Part shown: positions 10,909 through 23,222 of the stretch, piece by piece
Position numbering within the stretch: the first letter of the stretch is position 1
How the letters are laid out: the number at the start of each line of letters is the position of its first letter
Origin: Conus ventricosus
Lineage: Eukaryota; Mollusca; Gastropoda; Neogastropoda; Conidae
DNA length: 64,000 nt
Reading direction: 5' to 3'
Assembly (NCBI GenBank): GCA_018398815.1
Contig: CM031626.1
Span: forward strand, 40,782,367 to 40,846,366
The notes under the pieces: generated by a model
Databases searched by the model: none
What the model was told of the DNA's origin: nothing
Seen by the model: only the letters and a program-made list of their open reading frames with translations
Made by a program: the position numbers and the translations under genes

Positions 10909-11965
10909 TGAGAGACTCGTCACAGGTGTGGGTGAGAGACTCGTCACAGGTGTGAGTGAGAGACTCGTCACAGGTGTGGGTGAGAGACTCGTCACAGGTG
11001 TGAGTGAGAGACTCGTCACAGGTGTGGGTGAGAGACTCGTTACAGGTGTGAGTGAGAGACTCGTTACAGGAGTGAGTGAGAGACTCGTTACAGGTGTGAG
11101 TGAGAGACTCGTTACAGGAGTGAGAGACTCGTTACAGGTGTGAGTGAGAGACTCGTCACAGGTGTGAGTGAGAGACTCGTCACAGGTGTGGGTGAGAGAC
11201 TCGTCACAGGTGTGAGTGAGAGACTCGTCACAGGTGTGGGTGAGAGACTCGTCACAGGTGTGAGTGAGAGACTCGTCACAGGTGTGGGTGAGAGACTCGT
11301 TACAGGTGTGAGTGAGAGACTTGTTACAGGAGTGAGTGAGAGACTCGTTACAGGTGTGAGTGAGAGACTCGTTACAGGAGTGAGAGACTCGTTACAGGTG
11401 TGAGTGAGAGACTCGTCAGAGGTGTGAGTGAGAGACTCGTCACAGGTGTGAGTGAGAGACTCGTCACAGGTGTGAGTGAGAGACTCGTTATAAGCGTGAG
11501 TGAGAGACTCGTTACAGGTGTGAGTGAGAGACTCGTCACAGGTGTGAGAGACTCGTCACAGGTGTGAGTGAGAGACTCGTTATAAGCGTGAGTGAGAGAC
11601 TCGTCACAGGTGTGAGTGAGAGACTCGTCACAGGTGTGAGTGAGAGACTCGTTACAGGTGTGAGTGAGAGACTTATTACAGGTGTGAGTGAGAGACTCGT
11701 CACAGGTGTGAGTGAGAGACTCGTTACAGGTGTGAGTGAGAGACTCGTCACAGGTGTGAGTGAGAGACTCGTCACAGGTGTGAGTGAGACTCGTCACAGG
11801 TGTGAGTGAGAGACTCGTTACAGGTGTGAGTGAGAGACTCGTTACAGGTGTGAGTGAGAGGCTTGTCACAGGTGTGAGTGAGAGGCTCGTCACAGGTGTG
11901 AGTGAGAGGCTCGTCACAGGTGTGAGTGAGAGGCTTGTCACAGGTGTGAAGGAGAGGCTCATCAT
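10909..11965. repeat. 24-bp minisatellite, ~44 copies
   Basis: The unit is close to GTGAGTGAGAGACTCGTCAC plus AGGT. Common variants are GTTACAGG, GTGGGTGAG, GTTATAAGC and a few short units. Because 24 is divisible by 3, all frames stay open in blocks (e.g. the 8-residue period SERLVTGV). These are not taken as genes. Confidence 0.97.
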
Positions 11966-12271
11966 GGGTGTAAGAGGAGCAGGTCTGGCCACAGTCAGCA
12001 TCGGTGATGGGACTGGTTGTGGCTTGATGTGTAGGGAAAACCAGCCTCATTCCTCCAGACTGCAGTCATTTTGAACAGTTGGGGACTTTCAGGACCTACT
12101 AAGAGGGGATGCAGTCTCAGTCTGTGCTCTGTCAGCTCTCGCGCTCTCACATTTCAAACACGAAGAAAAACATGCTTGTGTTTCAGGAAGTTTAAGTTTC
12201 TCCATCCAGCTATCTGTAGTGTTTGCCATGTTCATATTGCTGGCTGTTCGTATGTGTGTGTGTGTGGTTGT
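11966..12271. other. Unique spacer
   Basis: No supported feature. It ends in a short TGTGTG stretch just before the TTAA target site of the next element. Confidence 0.4.
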
Positions 12272-12275
12272 TTAA

Positions 12276-13245
12276 CCTTTCCCGTACGTCGCCTAAAATT
12301 TTGCGCGCTGTACTTCGTGGGTGTGCAGAAACCCATGCTTTCTAAGAAGGAATAATCCCTCGCCGTACGCCGTGGGTGTACAGTAACCCATGGTTTTTGT
12401 ATAGGAGCAAACCCCTCACCGTACGCCGTGGGTGTACAGTAACCCATGGTTTTTGTGTAGGAACTAACCCCTCGCTGTACGCTGTGGGTGTACAGTAACC
12501 CATGGTTTTTGTGTAGGAACTAACCCCTCGCCGTACGCCGTGGGTGTACAGTAACCCATGGTCTTTCTCGAGGAAGTAAGACCTTGCCGTACGTCATGCA
12601 AATTTGACTTCTATGAGATGAGAGTCTTGCTACTTGCGTCAAACGGTTGTTCATTGTTGTTGTTTCTCAGTGAATAACTGTGCACAGGCGGCCGCATGAA
12701 TGTGCGTTTATCTGTGTGTGTGCATGTGAGCATTATTGCATGTTTGTGCGAGAGAGAAAGAGAAACAGAGAGAGAGAAAGTTTTTTGTGTGTGTTTTTTT
12801 AAATACGTAATGTTACTTTGCATCATTTTGATTATGACGTACATTGCTCACACTTGGCAGTACGCGCCCGCTCAGGAGAAAAGCCGCAAGGAATTTCTTA
12901 CCAACGCGACTCTTATCTCTCTGTAGCAAGCACGCGTGACGTCGCATCCATAGCGTGTGGCGCGCAAGCTTTGTAAGTATGGGTGGCCCCACACCCACGG
13001 CGTACGGCGTGCAAGGTTTATTCTTTGGTAGTATGGGTGTTCTCACACCCACGACGTACTTGGACATTAATTGTTTAATTATTTCTTTGTTTATGTATAA
13101 AACAAAATAATTTTAAGTTGATATGTAGTATAATATATTAGGGACAAAGTCATGAAATTAAGTGGAAGTGGCTTCAAAATTACTAGAGTTACAGAGCAAA
13201 AAACACGTGTCTGGGTGATTTCACACCCACGGAGTACGGGAAAGG
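12276..13245. mobile_element. piggyBac-like MITE, 970 bp, TTAA target duplication
   Basis: The ends are perfect inverted repeats: CCTTTCCCGTAC at 12276-12287 and GTACGGGAAAGG at 13234-13245. Both are flanked by TTAA (12272-12275 and 13246-13249), the duplication made by piggyBac and also Kolobok elements. There is no transposase. The left part holds four to five 56-bp subterminal repeats containing CCGTACGCCGTGGGTGTACA (12361-12570). Related ACACCCACGGCGTACG copies occur inverted on the right (about 12985-13060). The middle is AT-rich. Confidence 0.85.
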
Positions 13246-13497
13246 TTAAAGTGAACCTTATTATTTTTTGTTTTAGGTTATACGCGACATTTTTAATAAG
13301 TCTTCAATTTTAAGGTTAAAATGCTGAATTGATTCAGTAAAGAACAGTTACAAAGTAAAAATGGTTAAAAGGAAGAAACAAGCATGCTGCTTCACAGTAA
13401 TTCAAAAACAGTGTCTAGAAAAGAAATCGGCTATACATAGTGACTTAACTCAACACTTGTTCAGTCACAGTTTTTAAGCTTTGTATGAGAGAGAGAG

Positions 13498-13498
<1 letters not shown>

Positions 13499-13531
<33 letters not shown>
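13499..13531. repeat. (TG)16 microsatellite
   Basis: A pure TG run following GAGAGAGAGAGGAG. Confidence 0.95.
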
Positions 13532-13533
<2 letters not shown>

Positions 13534-16500
13534 CATAGGGAAGAAGTCGATATTGACTCACAGTCAGATGTGACATGACAGTAAACTGAACAATCCATCG
13601 AATGACTGCAACGCTTGTCTCTTTCTCCGTCTCTCTTTCTTTTTTCTTCTTTTTTAAACAACTACTTTCTGTTCCTTCAAACCTTTGCCTAGCCCATGTG
13701 GTGGCAAAGTCATGTGATAGGGCAACCACTGTAGTATTATTCCACAGATTTTTTTTTTCTTAAGCTTTTGTGCCATTAGGGCCTGTGCCTCTGAATACCT
13801 GATACCTGCACACCTGGTAGAAGGTGGAGATTGTGAACTGTGAACTAATGCCTGTCCTGCAGCTCCTACCTGTTTGCCAGGGACGGGGAAGAAAAACAGA
13901 AATACAGCACACAGCACCCAGAGATGCGGGGGGGGGGGGCTGAGCCATAACTGTCTGTTGGAACAGTTTGGTGCAGACCTTTGTGTGTGTGTTTCCTTTC
14001 TTCCCTATTTTTCTTCAATGTTTCATTTTTCTTTGAAAAAGAAATCGACAGTGAAAACTTGCAAACAGCATTATGTTCATTGGTTATGGCAGGGATGTAT
14101 GTTGAAGAAGTAAGACCATGATTAACAGAAGTGAAGAATGGGGCGACAGCCAGAATGTTGGAGTTGGTTGACGTCTTGTTCGTTTTGAAAGGAAAAGAGG
14201 TGGGAGTGGTAGATTTTTTGTTTGTTTTTGTTTGTTCCTTTTTTTTGTTTTTTTGTTTTAAGGTAATCCACTGAGTGTTGCTGTGCTTTGTGGGGGTTTC
14301 GGAGTGAAGGAGGGAAAGAGGGTGTTGAACAACTGTTACATGATGGGAGATAGAGTGGATAAAAGGGGGAGGAGGGGGGGGGGGGGGTTACCGAATGTTG
14401 GAGGGACTTGGCTGGATTCTGAACTGCTGCCTGTACAGACAAAAGTTGAATGTCATTTTTTGTTTCCCCCCCCTTTTTGTGTGTGTGTGTGTGTGAAAAT
14501 TTTCATATATTTCCCCAGGGAGAAGGGACGGTGTGTGTACCTTGCGCGTGTTGTTGACTTACCACATGGGTGGCTTCAGAACAGAAAGAGTGGGGACGTT
14601 GTGTGTTGATTCCCTTTTCCTCTTCCTCTGCCTCCAACGACCCGCTTTTGTGGCCAGGGCTGCATTACCAGGCACCCACAACACGTTTTTCAAGACAGCG
14701 GCCTGCGGGCGTCCACCTCCATGGGAAGCAGCAGGCAGACGGCACTGTATGCACATGAGCACACACTAACATGAGTAAACCCCACACCTGTTCTCTAACG
14801 GAATTTGTCTGCACGTAACGCACTTACAGTAAAAACACCTACGGGCATGCTCCTGCGGACTGTTGGGAACACTGTTTTGTCGGTCTATGGGACAGAAGAG
14901 CTGCTCCTTTTTTTTGTGTGGATGGGAAGGGAAATGGTGGGTGTGCTGGGGAGGCGGAAGGGAAAGGATGGGGGTGGGGGGCAGAGGGGGAGAGGAGCAA
15001 CTGAAATCGCTATTCATTGTCTTTCCTCGATGAAATTTACAAAGAGTTTTTTTTAATTCTTTTTTTCATTTCTGTGTCTCGCTTTTGCTGGGTTCGTGAG
15101 CTGAATGAGGCGGAAAAGCAGAGTGACTGACAGCAGGCACTGGAGTGTGACCAGCAGGTGCCCAGTTGGACAAGGAGCTTGCCTTGCTCAGACCTCTGCA
15201 CGGCAGTCAGAGCAACCAACCAACTAGAATAGTCGGGGAAACCGTGCTCTTGCATCAACAACGTCGTGTGCAGACATGCACGCACACACACACACACATC
15301 TGCCCAAATCATACACATATACGATATCATGTAGGGGAGCGATCCTAACACATTCTGTTCATGTAAATGCCGGCTGTTCTCTTGTTGGTAGAGTCGTGTC
15401 AAGTTGAACCATCTTATTACAGATGTTGAAAGTCTCTCCTCTTGTATAAAATCCCACCTGAGAATTGCCTTTTTTTTTTAACAAAACTGAAATTCAGGGG
15501 AGTAATACGCCAAAGCTTCAAAAATGTGCCCCATGAAGAGAAATGGGAGCACACTGTCCGTTTTAGTCACGCTGTTCTGTAGCAGCTTTGTGCTTTCACA
15601 GTGTGTGGGCTCAGAGCCAGAAGCCCTCTCCTTCAGCATCCAGTTTATGCAGATGTCTGGTCATTCTCATCTCTCTTGGAACCTGGAGCAACGACAGAAT
15701 TAACGTTTGAAACTTTGCTCTTTCAATGTTGCCGCTTTTGCACACACACACAAACACACAGTCTCCTTGCATATTGAGTGGTTGGCATCTCAGTGCTAGA
15801 GAGCATGGATGAGAAGCGAAAGAGGCTGCTGTGGAGTGGTCGGCTGGCTCGTGTCAAAGGGCAGTCGACTCTGAACAAGGGATGGATTGAACGTCAAAAA
15901 AAGATATTGCCCCTTCTCTGTGCCTGTTACCCCATGACGACGAATAACTTGAACCTATATAGTACTGTCGTGGCCAGATGTTTTGTGTGTCCTTCCCACA
16001 CAGGATTATCGGAGCATGTGCTTTACTCAAAGAGTTAACTGAAAATGCAAGATGATGAAGATTTTTTTTTTTTTCTAAACAATTTTTTTTTCATGTGTGT
16101 GCGTGTTGTGGGGGGAGGGAAAGGGGGAGCCAGGAAACACTGTGGTGGTTGCATTGTGATTTGGACACTGATTTTGCAACAACAACAACAAAAAGAGGGA
16201 CTGTTTGGTGTTCAGACCATGTACACTGCTTGTTGGGGTGGGAGGGGAGGGAGTGATGGGGGGAGGGTGTGCGGAGGGGGTGGGGGAGGGGGAATGAGAA
16301 GGGAGGAGCTGAAAAAGTGATAAAAGTGAGCATTGTACTGCCCCATGCATGAGGTGCGTGTTGAGTACAACATCTTGTCCTGGGAGTGACGGGACTTCAT
16401 CATATAGGGCTTCTGGAATTGAGACTCTTGGTTGCAGCATGAGGGAGGGAAGGGAGGGGGGAGCTGGACATATGTGTCTTTGAAGTGTGCGTGACCGTGA

Positions 16501-16626
16501 GGTAACTGGCACTGATGTGGTCGTGGAATATGTGCGACGACCAACAAACCAGACTGTGTTAAATGAGACGAGCGTGGAATGTTTGTGGAAGACGACCAAC
16601 AAACCAAGTGTGAAGACTTCGCCTGT
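13532..16626. other. Unique DNA, no gene recognised
   Basis: Scanned on both strands. It contains G runs (13930-13940, 14379-14388), short CA and TG tracts (14480, 15285, 15740), T runs and a G-rich stretch at 16100-16290. No ORF shows a domain, and no splice-site pair with coding-like sequence was seen. Confidence 0.4.
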
Positions 16627-16770
16627 CTGTATGTGTGTGTGTCTGTATGTGCGTGAGTGTGTGTGTGTCTGTATGTGCGTGAGTGTGTGTGTGTCTGTAT
16701 GTGCGTGAGTGTGTGTGTGTCTGTATGTGCGTGAGTGTGTGTGTGTCTGTATGTGCGTGAGTGCGTTTGT
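16627..16770. repeat. 26-bp repeat of TG-rich unit, ~5 copies
   Basis: The unit GTCTGTATGTGCGTGAGTGT plus GTGTGT is repeated. It is a higher-order form of a TG microsatellite. Confidence 0.9.
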
Positions 16771-19700
16771 TTGGCTGCAAGTCCATTTGTTAGGTTTAAT
16801 AAAGAGGGGGAAATTCACTTAGAATGATAGAAAGAGGTTGGTTTATCATTTTATGTTTCAGATGGCGTTTTCTTTTTCCTTTATTTGTCTTTTTTTAAAG
16901 ATCAAGAAATTAAGCAGTGAAACATTAGAAGAGAACAAGCAAAAGAAATGATATTGGGGAGGAAAAAGGACTTGTTTGAACAAATAATAGATTTATTTTA
17001 TTTGAGTGCGTCAAAAGTATTGCAACTTTTTGGGGGGGGATCATCAGCTGTGGGTAGAATGGTAAAGTCATCCATTTTTTTCCCCCCTCAGTATTAATCT
17101 GTTTCAAGATGCAGTCTAACATTAATGATTTGTACTTGCTATAGTTTTGCCCAATGCCAAACTTTGTATTTGAATGGTGGTGTGTAAATGTATGCCTAAT
17201 TGTGTGTGTGTGTGTGTGTGTGTACAAGCACGCATGCTGTCCCTGTTGCACTTTGCTGATGGTGCAAAAGGGTGTACCTCGGCCAGCATTTGAGTGGATT
17301 TCTTGGGGCGACTGGAATCACAGGATAACTGGCATAGGCACATTTGAGAGAGAGAGAGAGAGAGAAAAAAGAGAGAGGTGTTATTGGAGTCAACGTATGC
17401 TTAAGCCAACTGGGATGTAAGTTGTGGCAGGGAAATAGGTGTAGATCAGTCGTGGTGATCGACACGATTATGTTACTGATAAGATGCAGCTGTCAGACAG
17501 AGAAATGTTGTCCCCAGCAGAATCACTGTCCAAGGGCTGCCACTCGTCAGTCTGCAAGGACTTACGTCAGTCTGTTAGGACTTAAAGTCAGTCTGTAAGG
17601 ACTTAGGAATATTGGTTACTTTCCCCGAGAACTGGATTGTGATAGCAAAAAGCGAGTTTAGGAAAAGTAGAGGGAGGAGGAGAAATGGTTTTTTTTTTTT
17701 TTCCCAATGTTTCTTTTGTGATTTTTTTTTTTTTAATTGAGGTGATAGCTTGTCTGTTTTCTTTTTCGTAAGAAGAAGAAGAAGGGGGGGGGGGGGGAAG
17801 GGGGGGGGGGGGGGGCTGCTGTTCATTGGTGCAGATGACCGCCTAGCTCCAGGGAGGAAAGACTTTGTGTGTGCAGTAGTTATGGTGAATGGGAGGCAAG
17901 AAACTGATGGATTGTACATATGCTGATTCCCTGAAGCTGTGATGAGGGAGGGTTGACAGAAGCGGAGCGTGGTGTTGGTGGACTTGTGGTCACTACTTCC
18001 AAATTCAACCCACCCATTGTAGTATACATATATATATATACATACATACAGCTCTTCGATTGCCACAGAGTTCTGCATGGTTGACTTTGTGCATCTGACG
18101 GTAGATTTTGTGTGTTTGCTTTCTCTTTGCCTGTGAACATGACGTGTAGATTGGCTGTGTGTGTGTATGTGTGTGTGCACGCGTGCATCTGTGCAGACCT
18201 ATTTACCTATATCATTTCAGCATATGCTGTATACTGTTTTAAAAAATGCTGAATATAGTGATCATTTTAAAAGGAAAAGGGGGGGGGGGGGGGGGGGGGG
18301 GAGGAAAAATCTATACATTTTCAAGTGTAATAGCATCTGTGGAGTGAAGCAGCTGTGTTGTCTGGGAGAGAGCCAGTGTGAATGGTTCCACCACTGAGCA
18401 ACAATTCTGGCTGACTCTTGCATCCAAAATATCACTCAGTCTGCTTCGTTGACAACATGCGGACACATAAAACAATAGCCGGGTACAAGCGCTGAAATTA
18501 TTTTAAAAAGGAAAAAAAAAAAAAAAAGCAAGGGATCATGCAAGTATTCAAGAATCGGTTATGAAAGAATTGCTGTTTGAAAAACATTTGTAAGCTCTCC
18601 ACAGTGGCTGCAAGATGAGCATCACCCAACCTGGCAAATTCGACTTCATCTATCAGTGTTCAGTGTTTTTTCCCTTGAGAGTATATGTAGTTTGAAAAAG
18701 GAAAAAGAGAAAGGCTTACTTTTGTGTACAGTATAGCAATAGCAATTAAAGGGGGAACAGGTCTGATACGTGCGTGTGTTGATACAGAGGTCTAGAATAT
18801 TCACACATAGTGGAATTTGTGTGTGTGTTAAAGTGACTAAGTGCGTGTGTGCTTGTAGTGTGTCTGGATGGATTGGGGAAGGTGTTTGTGTGAGCGTGTG
18901 CCTTGTCTGCATGCATTGTGCGTGGTTTTTGCGCGTCTTTTCCCTGTTTCTTGTTAAGTGCCCTGTGAGAATGAAAACCTTGACCCGTGACCTGGTTTGA
19001 CTGAGTGACCTTGATGCGAGAATGGAAATTTTGGAAAACATCATGAAGAATGTCTTTTTTTGTCGCTGTAAATGTAAAAAAAAAAAAAAAAAAAAAAAAA
19101 AAGTGAAAACTATACACCCTGTCAAGGTGACTAATGAGATGTGAATAATTCAGATCCTTGAGATGAAGTGACTGGCTGCGATTCTATGACATCACGTGAT
19201 GATGCATGAAATATGTTTGTTTCCTTTTGTCATGACAAACCTGTTGTTCAGTGGTCGGTCACCCTCCCCCTCGTGCCAGCTGCAGTGTACATACTTCATC
19301 TTGGATATGTTATATTAATTATTTATTATTCTTTCACCCACCCCCACCCCATCAGTCCCCTCCAACCCATCAACTCTATGTGGAGGCTGGGATGATTGTG
19401 GCGGGATGCTGTTTCATTTTCTACTTATCTGTGGGATTTGTTTGTTGTTTTGTCATTGGAAATCATCATCATCTCATACCTGGCTTTTTGTGTTGGCCTT
19501 GTGGTTAGTTTGTAGTCGGAACACGGGTGGTACTTGGAGGTTCTTGATTAGGGGCGAGTAATCTGCCTGAAAACTCATCTTGGTCTTTGGGGCCCTAGCA
19601 GCAGAAAGCGGGGAGATCAGGAGCAGGGTGGGGAGGGGGTTCCCAGTGTATCCAGAAGCACAGTCCTTTTGTTGGCTTCAGTCAACTGGGAGTGTTCTCC

Positions 19701-19904
19701 CTTGAAGGGTCATCTTTGGGTCAGAGGCAGTTCAATTGTGATCGTTACCAGATGTGTCAAAGAGAGTCGTTTCTTTTTTCTTTTTTTTTCCTGACGTGTG
19801 TTGTCATTTTTTTTTTCTTTCTTTTTATTAGATTAATTGTTATTTTGAGGAGTTGTGGATGAAATACAGACTCTCAGTCACATTTTGGGGCAGGGTTTCT
19901 TCGT
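16771..19904. other. Unique DNA with scattered simple repeats
   Basis: No gene is supported. It holds TG (17202-17223), GA (17346-17365), three copies of a ~20-bp GTCAGTCTG(T/C)AAGGACTTA unit (17548-17606), G runs (17785-17815, 18277-18301), a TATA run near 18025-18045, and A runs (18509-18527, 19076-19102). A Pol II poly(A) hexamer AATAAA lies at 16798-16803 without a strong GT-rich follow-up. Confidence 0.4.
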
Positions 19905-21300
19905 GGATCCCAAGGTGTTGTGCGATATGTTCATAGATCCTGTGGTAAAATGGTCTATGTCCATGGATCCTGTGGTGAAGTGGGCTATGTCCAAGGATCC
20001 TGTGGTGAAGTGGGCTATGTCCAAGGATCCTGTGGTGAAGTGGGCTATGTTCATGGATCCTGTGGTGAAGTGGGCTATGTCCAAAGTGGGCTATGTTCAT
20101 GGATCCTGTGGTGAAGTGGGCTATGTCCAAAGTGGGCTATGTCCAAGGATCCTGTGGTGAAGTGGGCTATGTTCATGGATCCTGTGGTGAAGTGGGCTAT
20201 GTTCATGGATCCTGTGGTGAAGTGGGCTATGTCCAAGGATCCTGTGGTGAAGTGGGCTATGTCCAAGGATCCTGTGGTGAAGTGGGCTATGTCCAAAGTG
20301 GGCTATGTCCAAGGATCCTGTGGTGAAGTGAGCTATGTTCATGTGGATCCTGTGGTGAAGTGGGCTATGTCCAAAGTGGGCTATGTCCAAGGATCCTGTG
20401 GTGAAGTGGGCTATGTCCAAGTAACCTGTGGTGAAGTGGACTATGTTCATGGATCCTGTGGTGAAGTGGACTATGTTCATGGATCCTGTGGTGAAGTGGG
20501 CTATGTTCATGGATCCTGTGGTGAAGTGGACTATGTTCATGGATCCTGTGGTGAAGTGGACTATGTTCATGGATCCTGTGGTGAAGTGGACTATGTTCAT
20601 GGATCTTGTAGTGAAGTGGGCTATGTTCATGGATCCTGTGGTGAAGTGGGCTATGTTCATGGATCCTGTGGTGAAGTGGGCTATGTTCATGGATCCTGTG
20701 GTGAAGTGGACTATGTTCATGGATCCTGTGGTGAAGTGGACTATGTTCATGGATCCTGTGGTGAAGTGGGCTATGTCCAAGGATCCTGTGGTAAAGTGGA
20801 CTATGTTCATGGATCCTGTGATGAAGTGGAGTATGTCCAAGGATCCTGTGGTGAAGTGGACTATGTTCATGGATCCTGTGGTGAAGTGGACTATGTTCAT
20901 GGATCCTGTGGTGAAGTGGACTATGTTCATGGATCCTGTGGTGAAGTGGGCTATGTCCAAGGATCCTGTGGTGAAGTGGACTATGTTCGTGGATCTTGTG
21001 GTGAAGTGGACTATGTTCATGGATCTTAAGGTGTAGTGGGCTGTGTTCATGGATCTTGTGGTGAAGTGGACTATGTTCATGGATCTTGTGGTGAAGTGGA
21101 CTATGTTCATGGATCTTAAGGTGTAGTGGGCTATGTTCATGGATCTTGTGGTGAAGTGGACTATGTTAATGGATCCTGTGGTGAAGTGGACTATGTTCAT
21201 GGATCTTGTGGTGAAGTGGACTATGTTCATGGATCTTGTGGTGAAGTGGACTTTGTCCATGGATCCTTTGGATGTAGTAGGCTGCGTTCATAAATCTTGC
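19905..21300. repeat. 30-bp minisatellite, ~45 copies
   Basis: The unit is GGATCCTGTGGTGAAGTGGG plus CTATGTTCAT. Interspersed variants are GGCTATGTCCAA and GACTATGTTCAT, and about 13-bp partial units (AAAGTGGGCTATGTCC) mark old recombination points. 30 is a multiple of 3, so long ORFs are open on both strands (periods MDPVVKWTMF and GSCGEVDYVH). These are read as by-products. Confidence 0.97.
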
Positions 21301-21469
21301 AGTGAATTGGGCAATGATAGATCTTGTGGTGTCGTAGGATATGCTCAGAGATCCTGCGGTGCTTTCTGCACGCGATGGCCCTCTGTCATCCATTCCTGCT
21401 GCCTTGGAAGAGGGGGTAGGAGTGGGCAGTTGGGATGTTTGAGACCTTAGCTGGGGAAACCAGGTTGGA

Positions 21470-22520
21470 TGGAGTTTGCCAGCTAGTCGGGGAACCAGGT
21501 TGGATGTAGTGCACCAGGCAGGGGGAAGCCATGATGGATACGACATGCTAGCCAGACAGGAAGCCATGATGGATACGACATGCTAGCCAGACAGGAAGGC
21601 ATGATGGATGCGACATGCTAGCCAGACAGGAAGCCATGATGGATACGACATGCTAGCCAGACAGGAAGCCATGATGGATACGACATGCTAGCCAGACAGG
21701 AAGCCATGATGGATACGACATGCTAGCCAGACAGGAAGGCATGATGGATGCGACATGCTAGCCAGACAGGAAGTCATGTGGAATTTGACCATTCTTTTCA
21801 AACTGGAAATATGTTAGAAATAGGATGCTAGCGGAACAGGAAAACCATGTTGGATAGGAGGCTAAACCGGGCTGAGTTTCATAGCCAGGAGAATTCACAA
21901 AGGACTAGCCTGTGTCCATGGTGAGGAAACCAAGAGAGAAGAAGAGCAAGGAAATGGGGAACATAACAGATTCAAATGGAAAAAAAAAAGACTTCATCTT
22001 CAAGTTCTTCTGGTTTGTTTGAGGGCTGGCATTCTGGTTGTTTCATGCACCCAGCACAGGATGCCACTTTTTTTTGTGCTGATAAAAGGACAGTACAACT
22101 GTCGGCCATCGTCTCATGCATGCGGGAGAGCCGCAAGAGACTCTTTCAATCTTCCGCATGGTCCTGCTGCTAGAGTGTGCTGTAACTAAGACACTGCCAC
22201 TTGGCAAAGTCACAAGAATTCCTAGCACCTGTGAAATGTGTCCCTGGAAACATGATGGATAGAAGATGCTTTCCAAATAGGAAATATGCTGGATACAAGA
22301 CGTTAGCTAAACAGGACACGTTGCGTGTAAGATGTTCTCCAAATAGGAAATATGTTGGATGTAAGATGCTCTCCAAGCAGGGAACATAGTGGACATAAGA
22401 TGCTAGCTAAACAGGAAACATGTTGGACATAAAATGCTTGCTAAACAGGACATATATTGGATACAAGGTGATGGCCAAATGTGGGATATAAGAAGCTAGC
22501 CAAACAGGAAGCCATTTTGA
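21470..22520. repeat. 35-bp tandem repeat family in two blocks
   Basis: Block 1 (about 21500-21775) has about seven good copies of CGACATGCTAGCCAGACAGG plus AAGCCATGATGGATA. Block 2 (about 22240-22520) holds strongly diverged copies of the same kind of unit (GCTAAACAGG-AAACATGTTGGA-TATAAGATG). Unrelated DNA at about 21880-22235 separates them. The older block flanks the younger one on the right. Confidence 0.8.
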
Positions 22521-22785
22521 TGCGCATTTAGTTTGCTGATATCACCCATAGAAATAAGTCATTTTCATGGAACAGCTACCAAGAATCTTCACCACCGCTG
22601 AAGAAGACAGATGGAGGTCTGTCGAAAGCTCCAAGTAAGTGCTATTCCTAGCTGAGTGACCTGTGTAAATCCGGTAGTCGTTAAGAATAATGAGGTTAAT
22701 TGTTATGGCCCGTGTATATTGGCAGTATTTCAAAAGGGGAAACCATTTTGTTGTCGCAGCATCCTGCAGCGCTATATACCGAGAG
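22521..22785. other. Unique spacer
   Basis: Nothing recognised. It contains a short GAAGAAGACAGATGGAGGTCTGTCGAAAG stretch (22599-22627) resembling the GAAG-stem-CGAAA motifs of the hairpin elements. Confidence 0.35.
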
Positions 22786-23222
22786 CAGGTAGTGCATGTA
22801 GCTGCAGTATTTTCATCCGAGGGCGTGGCCTGGCAGTATGGTGTGAGTGACACCTCGGTACAACAGGTGGTGCATGTGGCTGCAGTATTTTCATCCGAGG
22901 GCGTGGCCTGGCAGTATGGTGTGAGTGACACCTCGGTACAACAGGTGGTGCATGTGGCTGCAGTATTTTCATCAGAGGGCGTGGCCTGGCAGTATGGTGT
23001 GAGTGACACCTCGGTACAACAGGTGGTGCATGTGGCTGCAGTATTTTCATCCGAGGGCGTGGCCTGGCAGTATGGTGTGAGTGACACCTCGGTACAACAG
23101 GTGGTGCATGTCATGGCCTGGCAGTATGGTGTGAGTGACACCTCGGTACAACAGATGGTGCATGTGGCTGCAGTATTTTCATCAGAGGGCGTGGCCTGGC
23201 AGTATGGTGTGAGTGACACACA
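22786..23222. repeat. 78-bp tandem repeat, 5-6 copies
   Basis: CAACAGGTGG recurs at 22861 and 22939, an exact 78-bp step. One copy near 23100-23150 has lost the middle GGCTGCAGTATTTTCATC part. 78 equals 26 codons, so all copies are open on both strands, with no start, splice site or domain to support a protein. Confidence 0.95.

Noticed and set aside
10928..12050. Overlapping ORFs with period SERLVTGV or SLSLTPVT
   Set aside because: By-product of the 24-bp minisatellite; frames break wherever short units occur.
15778..15930. Reading ESMDEKRKRLLWSGRLARVK, reminiscent of LINE C-terminal blocks
   Set aside because: Too short and isolated; no neighbouring LINE blocks on either strand.
20121..21260. 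Long ORFs on both strands over the 30-bp array
   Set aside because: Unit length divisible by 3 keeps all frames open. Two strands cannot both be coding here, and neither has other support.
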